This document shows positions 1-8,118 of a DNA stretch of 64,000 nucleotides, one piece after another. Source of the DNA: Kineosporia succinea (GTDB taxonomy: Bacteria > Actinomycetota > Actinomycetes > Actinomycetales > Kineosporiaceae); assembly GCF_030811555.1 (NCBI RefSeq), contig NZ_JAUSQZ010000001.1, positions 1,550,001 through 1,614,000 on the forward strand, given 5' to 3'. Position 1 is the stretch's first letter; every line of letters begins with the position of its first letter. A model generated the notes under the pieces. That model was not told where the DNA came from. It worked only from the letters and a program-made list of their open reading frames with translations, and made no database searches. The position numbers and the translations under genes are program-made.

Positions 1-2259
1 CGGCCCGGCCACCTCGCCGTGGAACTGCAGCACGACCCCGGCGTCCCGATCCAGCTCGCGCACCTCGTGCACCAGGTGGGCGGCCACCACGTCGCGGTCG
101 AAGGGGAGCATGGCCGTCCAGAAGTTCAGCCAGGTCTTGTCGCGGTAGGTGTGGGCGTGGGTCTGGGGAACCGGTAGATCCCAGAGTCGTTTCCACGGGT
201 CGGGCAGCCGCGCCGCCGACTCGTTCGGGGTCAGGGTCGCGACCGGCGAGGTGATGTACGACGTGTCTTGAGGCCCGTAGAACCAGGTGTCGCTCTTGCG
301 GGTCCAGGAGTCGAGGTCCACCCGGGCCTCGGCCGCGCCGAGCACGTCGAGCTGCTCGGCCCGCTCGGCCCCGGCGACCCGGCGCACCACCTCGAGCACC
401 CCGGCCCGATCGGCCGGCCGCACCCGCAGCCAGGCCTGGCTCAGGTCGTGCGGCCAGGGAAGGCACCCGGCCGCCTCGATCAGCTGCAGCCGGCGGACCA
501 GCTCGGCGGCCTCGACCGCGCCGTCGACGGTGCTCGGCGTGGCCAGCAGCACCGGCACCGGCGCCCACCAGATGCCGGCCAGAATCTCGCACAACCGGTG
601 GAACAGCGGCACACTCGGATCGGGCGCCGACCAGGACACCCTCGGCAGCGCCAGGTCGGCGAGAGCGACCGCCTGGCGGTGCCGTTCCCCGGCCGGACGG
701 TCGGCGCAGGCCAGCGCCGAGCTCACGCAGCCCTGCAGCGCGTCGCCGAGGTCCCGCACGGCGTGGGCGTTACCGAGCTTCTTCGAGTACTTCTGGGGCG
801 GTACCTCCGCACTGAGCCACGTCCGCTGCTCGGCCACCGGGGCCAGCGCCGCGCGCAGCCCCTCCGGGTCGTGCCAGGAGAACCGCACCAGCGCGTCGAG
901 AAAGCGCTCGATGCGCACCACGTCTTTCTGCCGCCACCAGTCGTCTCCGCGGAGGTACACCGCCAGCTCCTCGGCCAGCTCCTCCGGGTCGGTGATCGCC
1001 TCGAACGCCGGGGCGGGCTGCGGGACGGGCAGTTCCGGGCCGGCGATCGGCTCTTCGGCAACCGCACCGAGCAGCCCGGCCGCCCGCATCCGCAGGTCGG
1101 GCGCCAGGGCCTGTGCCGCGAGAACCAGTTCGGCGCGGGCCAATTCGAACAGCTCCCCCAGGTGCGGCGCGATCAGGTCGAGCACCCGCTTCTGCAGCGC
1201 CGGATCGGGATGGCCCAGCCCGGAGGCCGTCGCCAGAACCAGCGGCTCCCGCGGAGCACCGCGCAGAGCGGTGCGCAGCCAGGTGAGCTGCCCCTTGAAC
1301 AGCCCCTTGTCGGGCCGCACCATGATCGCCGAGGTGACCTCGGTGAGAATCGACGCGGGCAGCTCACCGGCCTCGTCGAGCCGGCGCAGCCGCTGCTGGG
1401 CCATCGTGGCCACGTTCGCGGGGGCGGCCGCGACCAGGCTGACGTACTGCCCGAGCCGGCTGCCGACCTCGGCCGCCGTCGGGTCGATCTGGCCGTGCAG
1501 CACCAGCAGACCGTGCAGGTCGACCTTGCGGTCGGTGGTCTGCAGCGCCCCGACACAGGCGTCGACCAGCTCGGACCGGGACAGCGCCCCCTCGGCGGCG
1601 AGCCGCACCAGGGCCTCGCCCCGCCCCTCCTCGTCGAACAGCTGACCGCCGTCACGCAGTGCCAGGGCCCGCATCACCAGCACCGACCAGGACGGCCGGG
1701 CCCGCACGTCGGCGACCACCCGCTGCACGTCACGCACCCAGTACAGCGAGAACGCCGGCGGCGTGGGCGGTTCACCGGGGGCGAGCCGGACCAGTTCGAG
1801 CGCCAGGCGGGGGAACCAGGCCTCGCTCCAGAGGTCGTCGGCCCGCACCCGCCCGGCCAGGTCGGCGGCGAGCTTCGGCTGCCCGGTGAGCCCCCGGACC
1901 TCGAGAACCCGCAGCAGACGGGCGGTCAGGGTGTCGACCCCCCGGGCGTCGTCCACCTCGATCCGGCGCAGCGCCACCACCAGTTTGGAGGCGGGCAGGG
2001 TGCCCACGGCCGCGATCGCCAGGCAGGCCATCAGGCCGTCCGGCCCCCGCCGGGGGTTGCGGAACACGTGCGCCTGCTCGTTGTCGTCGTCCCACCACCG
2101 CGTGGCCAGCCGGGCGAACGTCGCGACCTTCGGCGCCAGCTCGCGGCGCTGTGCCTCGGTCAGCCCGAGCACCAGCTTCTCGGTGACCTCGGCCCCGTCC
2201 TTACGCATGACCTTGAGCAGGCCGTCCCAGTCCACCACGTCCACCACTGCCTCTGCCAT
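1..2259 (-). CDS. DUF6493-like protein, C-terminus beyond window
   Basis: An open frame runs from an ATG at 2259 to the left edge with no stop, giving at least 753 residues. The N-terminus begins MAEAVVDVVDWDGLLKV, followed by LTEAQRRELAPKV and, near residues 55-80, a WWDDDN stretch and a GPDGLMACLAIAA stretch. The rest is helical and Leu/Ala/Arg-rich, suggesting HEAT-like repeats. No signal peptide or membrane segment is visible, so it is probably cytoplasmic. The layout resembles the large DUF6493 proteins of actinobacteria, often found beside SWIM proteins; this is from memory, and no enzymatic motif is seen. The start lies 4 bp after the stop of the SWIM gene, so the two are likely co-transcribed and coupled. 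Function unknown. Confidence 0.75.
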   Translation of the reverse strand, partial: MAEAVVDVVDWDGLLKVMRKDGAEVTEKLVLGLTEAQRRELAPKVATFARLATRWWDDDNEQAHVFRNPRRGPDGLMACLAIAAVGTLPASKLVVALRRIEVDDARGVDTLTARLLRVLEVRGLTGQPKLAADLAGRVRADDLWSEAWFPRLALELVRLAPGEPPTPPAFSLYWVRDVQRVVADVRARPSWSVLVMRALALRDGGQLFDEEGRGEALVRLAAEGALSRSELVDACVGALQTTDRKVDLHGLLVLHGQIDPTAAEVGSRLGQYVSLVAAAPANVATMAQQRLRRLDEAGELPASILTEVTSAIMVRPDKGLFKGQLTWLRTALRGAPREPLVLATASGLGHPDPALQKRVLDLIAPHLGELFELARAELVLAAQALAPDLRMRAAGLLGAVAEEPIAGPELPVPQPAPAFEAITDPEELAEELAVYLRGDDWWRQKDVVRIERFLDALVRFSWHDPEGLRAALAPVAEQRTWLSAEVPPQKYSKKLGNAHAVRDLGDALQGCVSSALACADRPAGERHRQAVALADLALPRVSWSAPDPSVPLFHRLCEILAGIWWAPVPVLLATPSTVDGAVEAAELVRRLQLIEAAGCLPWPHDLSQAWLRVRPADRAGVLEVVRRVAGAERAEQLDVLGAAEARVDLDSWTRKSDTWFYGPQDTSYITSPVATLTPNESAARLPDPWKRLWDLPVPQTHAHTYRDKTWLNFWTAMLPFDRDVVAAHLVHEVRELDRDAGVVLQFHGEVAGP

Positions 2260-2263
2260 GACC

Positions 2264-3628
2264 TCAGATCTCCCCACGAACCGACTGCTCCACCGCGAGA
2301 ACGTGTTTGCACGGCCCCCGACTGCCCTGATGCTTCGCGAACCACGGGCAGGTGCACGAGCGGCGATCTCCCACCAGGCGCACCCGGTGCCGGTGGTCGC
2401 CGCTGCTCACCAGCGCCGACACCTCGCCCGGCTGGTTGCGCCCGACCGACACCGCCCCACTCGCGACCAGCGCTCTCGCGGCCCCGTGACGGGGATTCAT
2501 GCGCTCGATCACGTCACCCGCGAACGGCAGCTCACGGTGGAACGAGGCGGCCTCGGCCAGATCTCGCCCGACCCGCCCGGACGCCCCGAGCCGCACCAGC
2601 GCGTCTCGCACCCGGGCCGGTGTGAGCCCGGAACCGGCGGCCAGCTCGGCGATGTCGATGCGCGGCTCGAAGGCCAGCAGCACACTGACCAGGTCGGCGT
2701 CTTCGGCCCCGGTGTCGGACGCGAGCGCGTCGAGCACCGCGCCCTCACCGGAGAAACCGCGGGTGGCGTCGGGCGACAGCGTGGCGGTGAGCCGCATGCC
2801 GGGCAGTGTCAGCTCCCAGGCGCTGGCCACCGGATGACCGGCCCCGGTGACGGGCGGCCCGTAGACCCGCAGCCCGGTGGCGAACCGCAGCAACGGCAGG
2901 ATCGCCGAGAGCCGCTGCGGGGCGGGCAGACACACCGCGCCCGGCGTCGGCCGGGAGACCAGCCGCAGCGACCGGCCGGCCGGGGCGAACCAGAACGCCC
3001 CGCTCGCCCGCCGCTGACTCGGCAGTGAGCGCAGCAACCGGGCCGCCTCGGCCGCCGGGATCTCGGCCCGTGCCTCGAAATCGCCTGTGAGCACATAGAT
3101 CTCGCCGAACCCACGCACCCACCGCTCGGGCAGCGGCACCTTCTTCTCCACCACCGCGTCGGTCTTCGTGGTGACCGTGACGTCGTCGGGACCGACCGCC
3201 AGGTGCAGGGCGCTGCCGTCGAGCACCCCGCTCAGCAGGCGCCGCAGCGGCTCGTTGACGTCGACATTGGTGGTGCCGTGATCGACCACGTCGCCGTCGT
3301 ACCCCGCGCTCAGCACGTCGAGCCGCAGGTGCACGCCACCGCACACCGAGAACGACTCGAACCGCAGCCGCTCACCGTCGCTGGTGACCACCGGATCGCG
3401 GAACGCGGTGTCGGCGGGCTGGAAGTAGCGGGTGCGCGCCACTTCTGCCACAGCCAGCAAACCGGCCGCGGCCACCCCGGGGCGCTGCAGGAACCCGTTG
3501 AAGAACCGCGGATGTGCCCCCGCGCCGGAGGGACCGCGCAGCGCGGTGCCCCCGGACGTCTCCAGGTCCAGCTCGCCGGGGGCGAGACTGGACGGCCGAC
3601 GGTAGCTGTAGGTCTGGACCGACTCCAT
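2264..3628 (-). CDS. SWIM zinc-finger protein
   Basis: This 454-residue protein carries a C-terminal SWIM signature, CTCPWF followed about 9 residues later by GPCKHVLAVE, that is CxC...CxH, at roughly residues 420-445. SWIM domains bind zinc and mediate nucleic-acid or protein contacts. The first 400 residues have no motif I can assign. The ATG at 3628 has a GAGG close upstream. It is the first gene of a two-gene unit with the DUF6493-like protein 4 bp downstream. In actinobacteria such SWIM genes can neighbour MoxR/VWA clusters; that is background knowledge, and no such genes are in this window. Confidence 0.85.
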   Translation of the reverse strand: MESVQTYSYRRPSSLAPGELDLETSGGTALRGPSGAGAHPRFFNGFLQRPGVAAAGLLAVAEVARTRYFQPADTAFRDPVVTSDGERLRFESFSVCGGVHLRLDVLSAGYDGDVVDHGTTNVDVNEPLRRLLSGVLDGSALHLAVGPDDVTVTTKTDAVVEKKVPLPERWVRGFGEIYVLTGDFEARAEIPAAEAARLLRSLPSQRRASGAFWFAPAGRSLRLVSRPTPGAVCLPAPQRLSAILPLLRFATGLRVYGPPVTGAGHPVASAWELTLPGMRLTATLSPDATRGFSGEGAVLDALASDTGAEDADLVSVLLAFEPRIDIAELAAGSGLTPARVRDALVRLGASGRVGRDLAEAASFHRELPFAGDVIERMNPRHGAARALVASGAVSVGRNQPGEVSALVSSGDHRHRVRLVGDRRSCTCPWFAKHQGSRGPCKHVLAVEQSVRGEI

Positions 3629-3715
3629 GCCTCACAACGTAGCGACGGGGTCCGACAATCTTGATCCAACCCGGGCAACCCCACCCGACCGGAGCCCGGG
3701 AACCCGACCGACGCG

Positions 3716-3747
3716 TCCGCAAGCCCGCAAGCCCGCAAGCCCGCAAG
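3716..3747. repeat. 8-bp tandem repeat (CCCGCAAG)
   Basis: Four adjacent copies of an 8-bp unit (TCCGCAAG then three exact CCCGCAAG) lie between the end of the aminotransferase gene and the start of the SWIM gene. They begin 13 bp beyond the aminotransferase stop. Confidence 0.85.
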
Positions 3748-3759
3748 AGCGACGAGGCC

Positions 3760-4932
3760 CTAGAACAGCCCCCGCTTGATCTGACGCACCGCCTGCGCGA
3801 TGCGGTGCTCGTTCTCGATCAGCGCGAACCGCACGTGCCCGTCCCCGTCCGGCCCGAACCCGACACCCGGCGACACCGCCACGTCGCACTCCTTCACCAG
3901 CCGGGTCGCGAACGCGATCGAGCCCTCCGCGCGGAACCGGGGCGGGATCGGAGCCCAGACGAACATCGTCCCGGCCGGCCGCTCCACCTCCCACCCGATC
4001 CGGGTCAGCCCGTCGCACAGGGCATTACGCCGTGCCTCGTAGATGGCGTTGACCTCGGCCGGGTACTCCGAGGCCTCGTTCAGCGTCACCGTGGCCGCGA
4101 TCTGCACCGGCTGGAACGAGCCGTAGTCGAGGTAGCTCTTCAGCTTCGCCAGCGCCGCGACCACCTCGGCGTTGCCCAGCAGGAAGGCCATCCGCCAGCC
4201 CGCCATCGAGAACGACTTGGTCATCGAGTACAGCTCGACCGCGCACTCCAGCGCGCCCTCGCACTCCAGGATCGAAGGCGGCCGCACCCCGTCGAACCAG
4301 ACGTCGGCGTAGGCGAAGTCGTGCACCAGCACCACGTCGCGCTGCCGTGCCCAGTCGACCAGACGCTGCAGGTCTTCCTTGGTGGCGGTCGCGGTGGTCG
4401 GATTGTGCGGGAAGCACAGCACCACCACGCGGGGCTTGGGCCAGCCGTACTCCCAGGCCTCCATCACCGCGTCCACGTAGTCGGAGGCACCACCCGGCCC
4501 GATCGTGACCTGCCGGGCGTCGGCCCCGGCGAAGTACGGGCCCCAGATGTGGATCGGGTACGACGGCGAGGGCACCAGCGCCGCGTCGCCGGGCTGCAGC
4601 AGCACCCACATCAGGTGACTGAAGCCCTCTTTCGCGCCGATCGTGGCGATGACGTTGGCCACCGGGTCGAGCTCCACGCCGTACTGGTCGGCGTAACGGG
4701 CCGCGATCGCCTCGCGCAACTTGGGCAGGCCCCGGCTCGAGGAGTACCGGTGGTTGCGCGAATTGCGCGCGGCCTCGGCCAGCTTCTCCACGGCGATCTC
4801 CGGACTGGGGATGTCCGGATTACCGAAACCCAGGTCCACGATGTCTTTCCCGGCTCGTCGCGCCTCGAGCTTCAACCCGTCGATGATGGTGAAGACGTAC
4901 GGCGGCAACCCCGGGATTCTCCTGAACTCCAC
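3760..4932 (-). CDS. PLP-dependent class I/II aminotransferase (AlaC / LL-DAP aminotransferase-like)
   Basis: A 390-residue fold-type I aminotransferase, normal length for the family. The PLP lysine is in YSMTKSFSMAGWR (about residue 236), preceded by the VLVHDFAYAD aspartate region, and the N-terminus has LGFGNPDIPSP. The pattern is closest to AlaC and LL-diaminopimelate aminotransferase-like proteins, which transfer amino groups between alanine or related acids and 2-oxoglutarate. The substrate cannot be fixed from sequence. The GTG start at 4932 has no strong ribosome binding site. It is transcribed in the same direction as the SWIM pair but about 130 bp away, so probably independently. 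Confidence 0.85.
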   Translation of the reverse strand: MEFRRIPGLPPYVFTIIDGLKLEARRAGKDIVDLGFGNPDIPSPEIAVEKLAEAARNSRNHRYSSSRGLPKLREAIAARYADQYGVELDPVANVIATIGAKEGFSHLMWVLLQPGDAALVPSPSYPIHIWGPYFAGADARQVTIGPGGASDYVDAVMEAWEYGWPKPRVVVLCFPHNPTTATATKEDLQRLVDWARQRDVVLVHDFAYADVWFDGVRPPSILECEGALECAVELYSMTKSFSMAGWRMAFLLGNAEVVAALAKLKSYLDYGSFQPVQIAATVTLNEASEYPAEVNAIYEARRNALCDGLTRIGWEVERPAGTMFVWAPIPPRFRAEGSIAFATRLVKECDVAVSPGVGFGPDGDGHVRFALIENEHRIAQAVRQIKRGLF

Positions 4933-5163
4933 CGCGGCAACGGTAGTGAACGCACCGGCGATGCCCCGATAGCCAATCGCCTGATCCTGGCCATGCCGGT
5001 CCCATCGGTGAATCTGTTCACACCAGCATCAAGCAGGAGTCACTCCACCACCGTCCGTCACGGAAAGTGGCATCAAGCCCCTGCATACGTACCGATCATG
5101 GGTGTTTGACGCAGAGTGCGCGCCAGAGCTTGGATCGGACGCGGCCCGAGGGGGGAGACAGAC

Positions 5164-5790
5164 GTGGTGCAGTGGATCGACGAGCCCGCGCCGTCGCGGT
5201 GGCGCTCCCGAGCGGCAGTCATGGCGGACGTGGTGGTCGCCGCGGTCGCGGGTGTCACCCTCGGGGTGGTGTCGGGAAAGGCCGCGGCCAGCGACCTGTG
5301 GGGCGGCATCTTCACCTCGGCCGGTCTGTGGATCGCGCTGATCACGGTGATCGGGCTGTTCGCCCCCAGCACCGACCGGGCCGTGCTGAGAACGGTCGTG
5401 CAGATGCCCCTCACGGTCGCCGCCCATCTGGGGCTCGGCCCGGCCCACCCGCCGCCGGAGCAGACCCTGGGCTGGTGCGTCCTGGCCGCCGTCGCCGCCC
5501 CGGTGCTGGCCGGCTTCGCCCACGAGGCCCGGCGCGGCGGCTGGCTCGGCTCGATCGTGCTGGCCTGCCCGTCGGCGCTGCTCATCGCCGAGGCCCGGCC
5601 CTGGCACAGCAGCCCGTTCGGCGACCCGGTGGCCCAGTTCGACCTGGTGGCCGCCGCGGCTCTGCTGCTCCTGGCCCCGGTGCCGCTCGGCGTGCGGCTG
5701 AGGGCCGCCCTGCTGACCGCCCCGGCCGTCTACGGCACAGTCCATTTGCTCGGTGCGGCAGGAGATCTGGTGGAGCGGCTGCGGCCCTGA
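5164..5790 (+). CDS. Multi-pass membrane protein of unknown function
   Basis: About 208 residues with five or six hydrophobic segments: around VVVAAVAGVTLGVV, GLWIALITVIGLF, a segment ending in VLAAVAAPVLAGF, GSIVLACPSALLI, and a LLLLAPVPLGV stretch near the C-terminus. I chose the GTG at 5164 because a GGGGGAG Shine-Dalgarno lies 6-7 bp before it; an earlier in-frame GTG at 5116 has none. No family is recognised with confidence. The VOC gene starts 23 bp downstream, so they may be co-transcribed. Confidence 0.7.
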   Translation: MVQWIDEPAPSRWRSRAAVMADVVVAAVAGVTLGVVSGKAAASDLWGGIFTSAGLWIALITVIGLFAPSTDRAVLRTVVQMPLTVAAHLGLGPAHPPPEQTLGWCVLAAVAAPVLAGFAHEARRGGWLGSIVLACPSALLIAEARPWHSSPFGDPVAQFDLVAAAALLLLAPVPLGVRLRAALLTAPAVYGTVHLLGAAGDLVERLRP

Positions 5791-5813
5791 CCGGTCTGGG
5801 CCAGACTGCCTTC

Positions 5814-6551
5814 ATGCCGACCCGGTTGACGAACCTCGTGATCGACTCCGCCGACCCCGCCGCCCTGGCCCGCTGGTGGGGTGAGGCACTGGGCTGGACC
5901 GTCTCCTACGAAGACGTGAACGAGAGCGACCTGACCCCGGCCCCGGGCGAGCCCGGCCTCGAGCTCACGTTCGTGCCGGTGCCCGAGGCCAAGAACGGCT
6001 GGAACCGCCTGCACCTCGACCTCGCCTCCCGCGACGCCGCGCACCAGGCCGAGACCGTGGCCCGGCTGGAGCAGGCCGGCGCCACCCGCGTCGACATCGG
6101 CGTGGAGCGTCCCTGGGTGGTGCTCGCCGATCCGGAGGGCAACGAGTTCTGCGTGCTCGAGCACCGCGACGAGTACGACAACCGCGGCCCGGTCGCGGCC
6201 GTCGTCGCGTTCGCCCACGACCCGGCCGCCCTCGGCTCGTTCTGGCAGCAGGCCGCCGGCGGTGAGCTCGAGGCCCCCGACGGCCCGACCGCCACGATCG
6301 AGCTGACCACCCCCGGGCCGCTGCTGGAGTTCATCCGCAGCGAGGCCCCCAAGACCGTGAAGAACCGCCTGCACCTCGACGTTCGCCCCTACGCCGACGA
6401 CGACCAGGCCGCCGAGGTCAGCCGTCTCGTCAACCTGGGCGCGCTGCGCACCGACGTCGGCCAGGAGCAGGCCGCCCCCGGCGAGGTCACCTGGACGGTG
6501 CTGACCGACCCGGAGGGCAACGAGTTCTGCGTGCTGCGCCCCCGAGCCTGA
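5814..6551 (+). CDS. VOC-family protein with two glyoxalase-like domains
   Basis: Two tandem glyoxalase/bleomycin-resistance folds in 245 residues. Each half ends with a DPEGNEFCVL motif (about residues 105 and 230), and each has NRLHLDL/NRLHLDV, where the histidine and glutamate are typical metal ligands of VOC proteins. The first half opens with LVIDSADPAALARWW. Actinobacterial members of this type are usually unannotated cytoplasmic proteins. The ATG at 5814 is the only start that fits the domain boundary; the frame is open further upstream but that part overlaps the preceding gene. Substrate unknown. Confidence 0.85.
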   Translation: MPTRLTNLVIDSADPAALARWWGEALGWTVSYEDVNESDLTPAPGEPGLELTFVPVPEAKNGWNRLHLDLASRDAAHQAETVARLEQAGATRVDIGVERPWVVLADPEGNEFCVLEHRDEYDNRGPVAAVVAFAHDPAALGSFWQQAAGGELEAPDGPTATIELTTPGPLLEFIRSEAPKTVKNRLHLDVRPYADDDQAAEVSRLVNLGALRTDVGQEQAAPGEVTWTVLTDPEGNEFCVLRPRA

Positions 6552-6561
6552 GAAGACCTCA

Positions 6562-6645
6562 CCCCCTGAGACGCCCGCCCCCTCGAAACGCCCGGCCCCT
6601 CGAAACGCCCGGCCCTCGGAGAAACCCCGCCCCCTGAGTCGCCCG
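6562..6645. repeat. Degenerate 17-bp tandem repeat
   Basis: Around four to five imperfect copies of a 17-bp unit (core CCTCGAAACGCCCGGCC) start 10 bp after the VOC stop codon. No gene is seen in this gap before 6719. Confidence 0.6.
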
Positions 6646-6718
6646 ATCCCGGAACGCGCCCCCGCAGCGCCCCCGAAACCGATCGGCCGGCCGACCGGAA
6701 GCACGAAAGACTCCCGGG

Positions 6719-7294
6719 GTGACGATCCGACTGGAGACCGACCGCCTGATCCTGCGCCAGTGGCGCGACGAGGACCGCGCTCCCTGGGCCGCGATGAACG
6801 CCGACCCGGAGGTGCTGCACTTCTTCCCCTCCACCCGAACCCGCGAGCAGTCCGACCTCGCCGTCGACGGGTTCATCCACCACATAGACGAGTTCGGCTG
6901 GGGCCTGTTCGCCACCGAGCTCAAGGAGTCCGGCCAGTTCGTGGGCACGATCGGACTCTGGCCCATGCCCGCCGGCTTCCCGGCCGCCGACCTCACCGAG
7001 ATCGGCTGGCGCCTTGACAAGCCGTTCTGGGGCAAGGGTTACGCGCCCGAGGGAGCCCGGGCGGTGCTGGAGTTCGCCTTCGGGACGCTGGGCAAGCCCG
7101 AGCTGGTCTCGATGACCACGGTGACCAACGCGGCCTCACGCCGGGTGATGACGAAGATCGGCATGACCTACTCACCCGACGACGACTTCATCAACCCCGA
7201 CTACGAACCCGGCTTCTGGCAGGGCCCGCACGTGCTGCACCGCATCACGAAGGAGCGCTACGAGTCCGAACGCGCCCGCACCGCGGCGTCGTAG
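6719..7294 (+). CDS. GNAT N-acetyltransferase (RimJ/RimL type)
   Basis: A 191-residue Acetyltransf_3-type protein. It opens with LETDRLILRQWRDEDR, typical of the RimJ/RimL group, and has the acetyl-CoA-binding region at WGKGYAPEGARAVLEFAF and the ASRRVMTKIGM motif near the end. It would transfer acetyl from acetyl-CoA to an amine or protein N-terminus; the target is unknown. The start is a GTG. Its last 37 bp overlap the end of rsmI on the opposite strand. Confidence 0.9.
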   Translation: MTIRLETDRLILRQWRDEDRAPWAAMNADPEVLHFFPSTRTREQSDLAVDGFIHHIDEFGWGLFATELKESGQFVGTIGLWPMPAGFPAADLTEIGWRLDKPFWGKGYAPEGARAVLEFAFGTLGKPELVSMTTVTNAASRRVMTKIGMTYSPDDDFINPDYEPGFWQGPHVLHRITKERYESERARTAAS

Positions 7295-8118
7295 AGCCCG
7301 CGCTTGTTCGCACCCGCCTGGGCCGCCACGGCGGCGACGGCCTCCTTGAGCCGCTCCCCCGCGTCCACCCGCTCGAGCACCTGGGTGACCAGCGTGGAGG
7401 CCGCCGACGGGTCGGACAGGTCGACCGGCACCGGTTCCGGGGCTCCACCCACCACCAGGCAGATCTCCCCCAGCACCTCCGAAGACGCGGCCCAGGAAGC
7501 CAGGTCGCCCAGCGGGCCGCGCCGGATCTCCTCGTAGGTCTTGGTCAGCTCCCGGCACACCGCCGCCGGGCGGTCGGCCCCGAAGGCGTCACTCATCGCC
7601 GCCAGGGTGTCGGCCGTCCGGCGCGGCGACTCGAAGAAGATCATCGTGCGTGGCTCGGCGGCCAGCGCCCGGAAGGCCGACGAGCGCTTGCCGCTGGTGC
7701 GGGGCGGGAACCCCTCGAAGCAGAACCGGTCGGTGGGCAGCCCGCTCAGCGCCAGCGCGGTCAGCGCGGCCGACGGCCCGGGCAGAGCCGTGACCGGGAA
7801 CCCGGCATCGACCACGGCCTGCACCGCCCGCAGCCCGGGATCCGAGACCCCCGGCATGCCCGCGTCACTCACCACCAGCACCGTGCCGCCACCGGCGACC
7901 ACCTCGAGCAGCTCGGTGGACCGGTAGCCCTCGTTGTGCTCGTGGTTGCTGATCACCCGGCCCTGCGGGGTGATCCCCAGGGCCGCGGCCAGACGCCGGA
8001 ACCGCCGGGTGTCCTCGGCGGCGATCAGGTCGGCGGTCTCGATCAGGCGGCTCAGCCGCACCGAGGCGTCTTCCGGGTCGCCGATCGGGGTGGCGGCCAG
8101 AACCAGGCGGCCGGTCAC
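7258..8118 (-). CDS. rsmI: 16S rRNA (cytidine(1402)-2'-O)-methyltransferase RsmI
   Basis: A 286-residue tetrapyrrole-methylase-fold protein with LVLAATPIGDPEDAS at the N-terminus, AAEDTRRFRRL, VVSDAGMPGVSDPG (the SAM-binding loop) and ALPGPSAALTAL, all hallmarks of RsmI. It methylates the ribose of C1402 in the ribosomal decoding centre. The GTG start overlaps the stop of the upstream membrane-protein gene by 4 bp (GTGA), so translation is probably coupled. The 3' end runs 37 bp into the convergent acetyltransferase gene. Confidence 0.95.
   Translation of the reverse strand: MTGRLVLAATPIGDPEDASVRLSRLIETADLIAAEDTRRFRRLAAALGITPQGRVISNHEHNEGYRSTELLEVVAGGGTVLVVSDAGMPGVSDPGLRAVQAVVDAGFPVTALPGPSAALTALALSGLPTDRFCFEGFPPRTSGKRSSAFRALAAEPRTMIFFESPRRTADTLAAMSDAFGADRPAAVCRELTKTYEEIRRGPLGDLASWAASSEVLGEICLVVGGAPEPVPVDLSDPSAASTLVTQVLERVDAGERLKEAVAAVAAQAGANKRGLYDAAVRARSDS

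Noticed and set aside
268-2625. A 785-residue frame on the plus strand opposite the DUF6493-like gene
   Set aside because: Arg/Pro/Gly/His-rich composition typical of antisense frames in high-GC DNA; the minus-strand frame has protein-like composition and runs out of the window.
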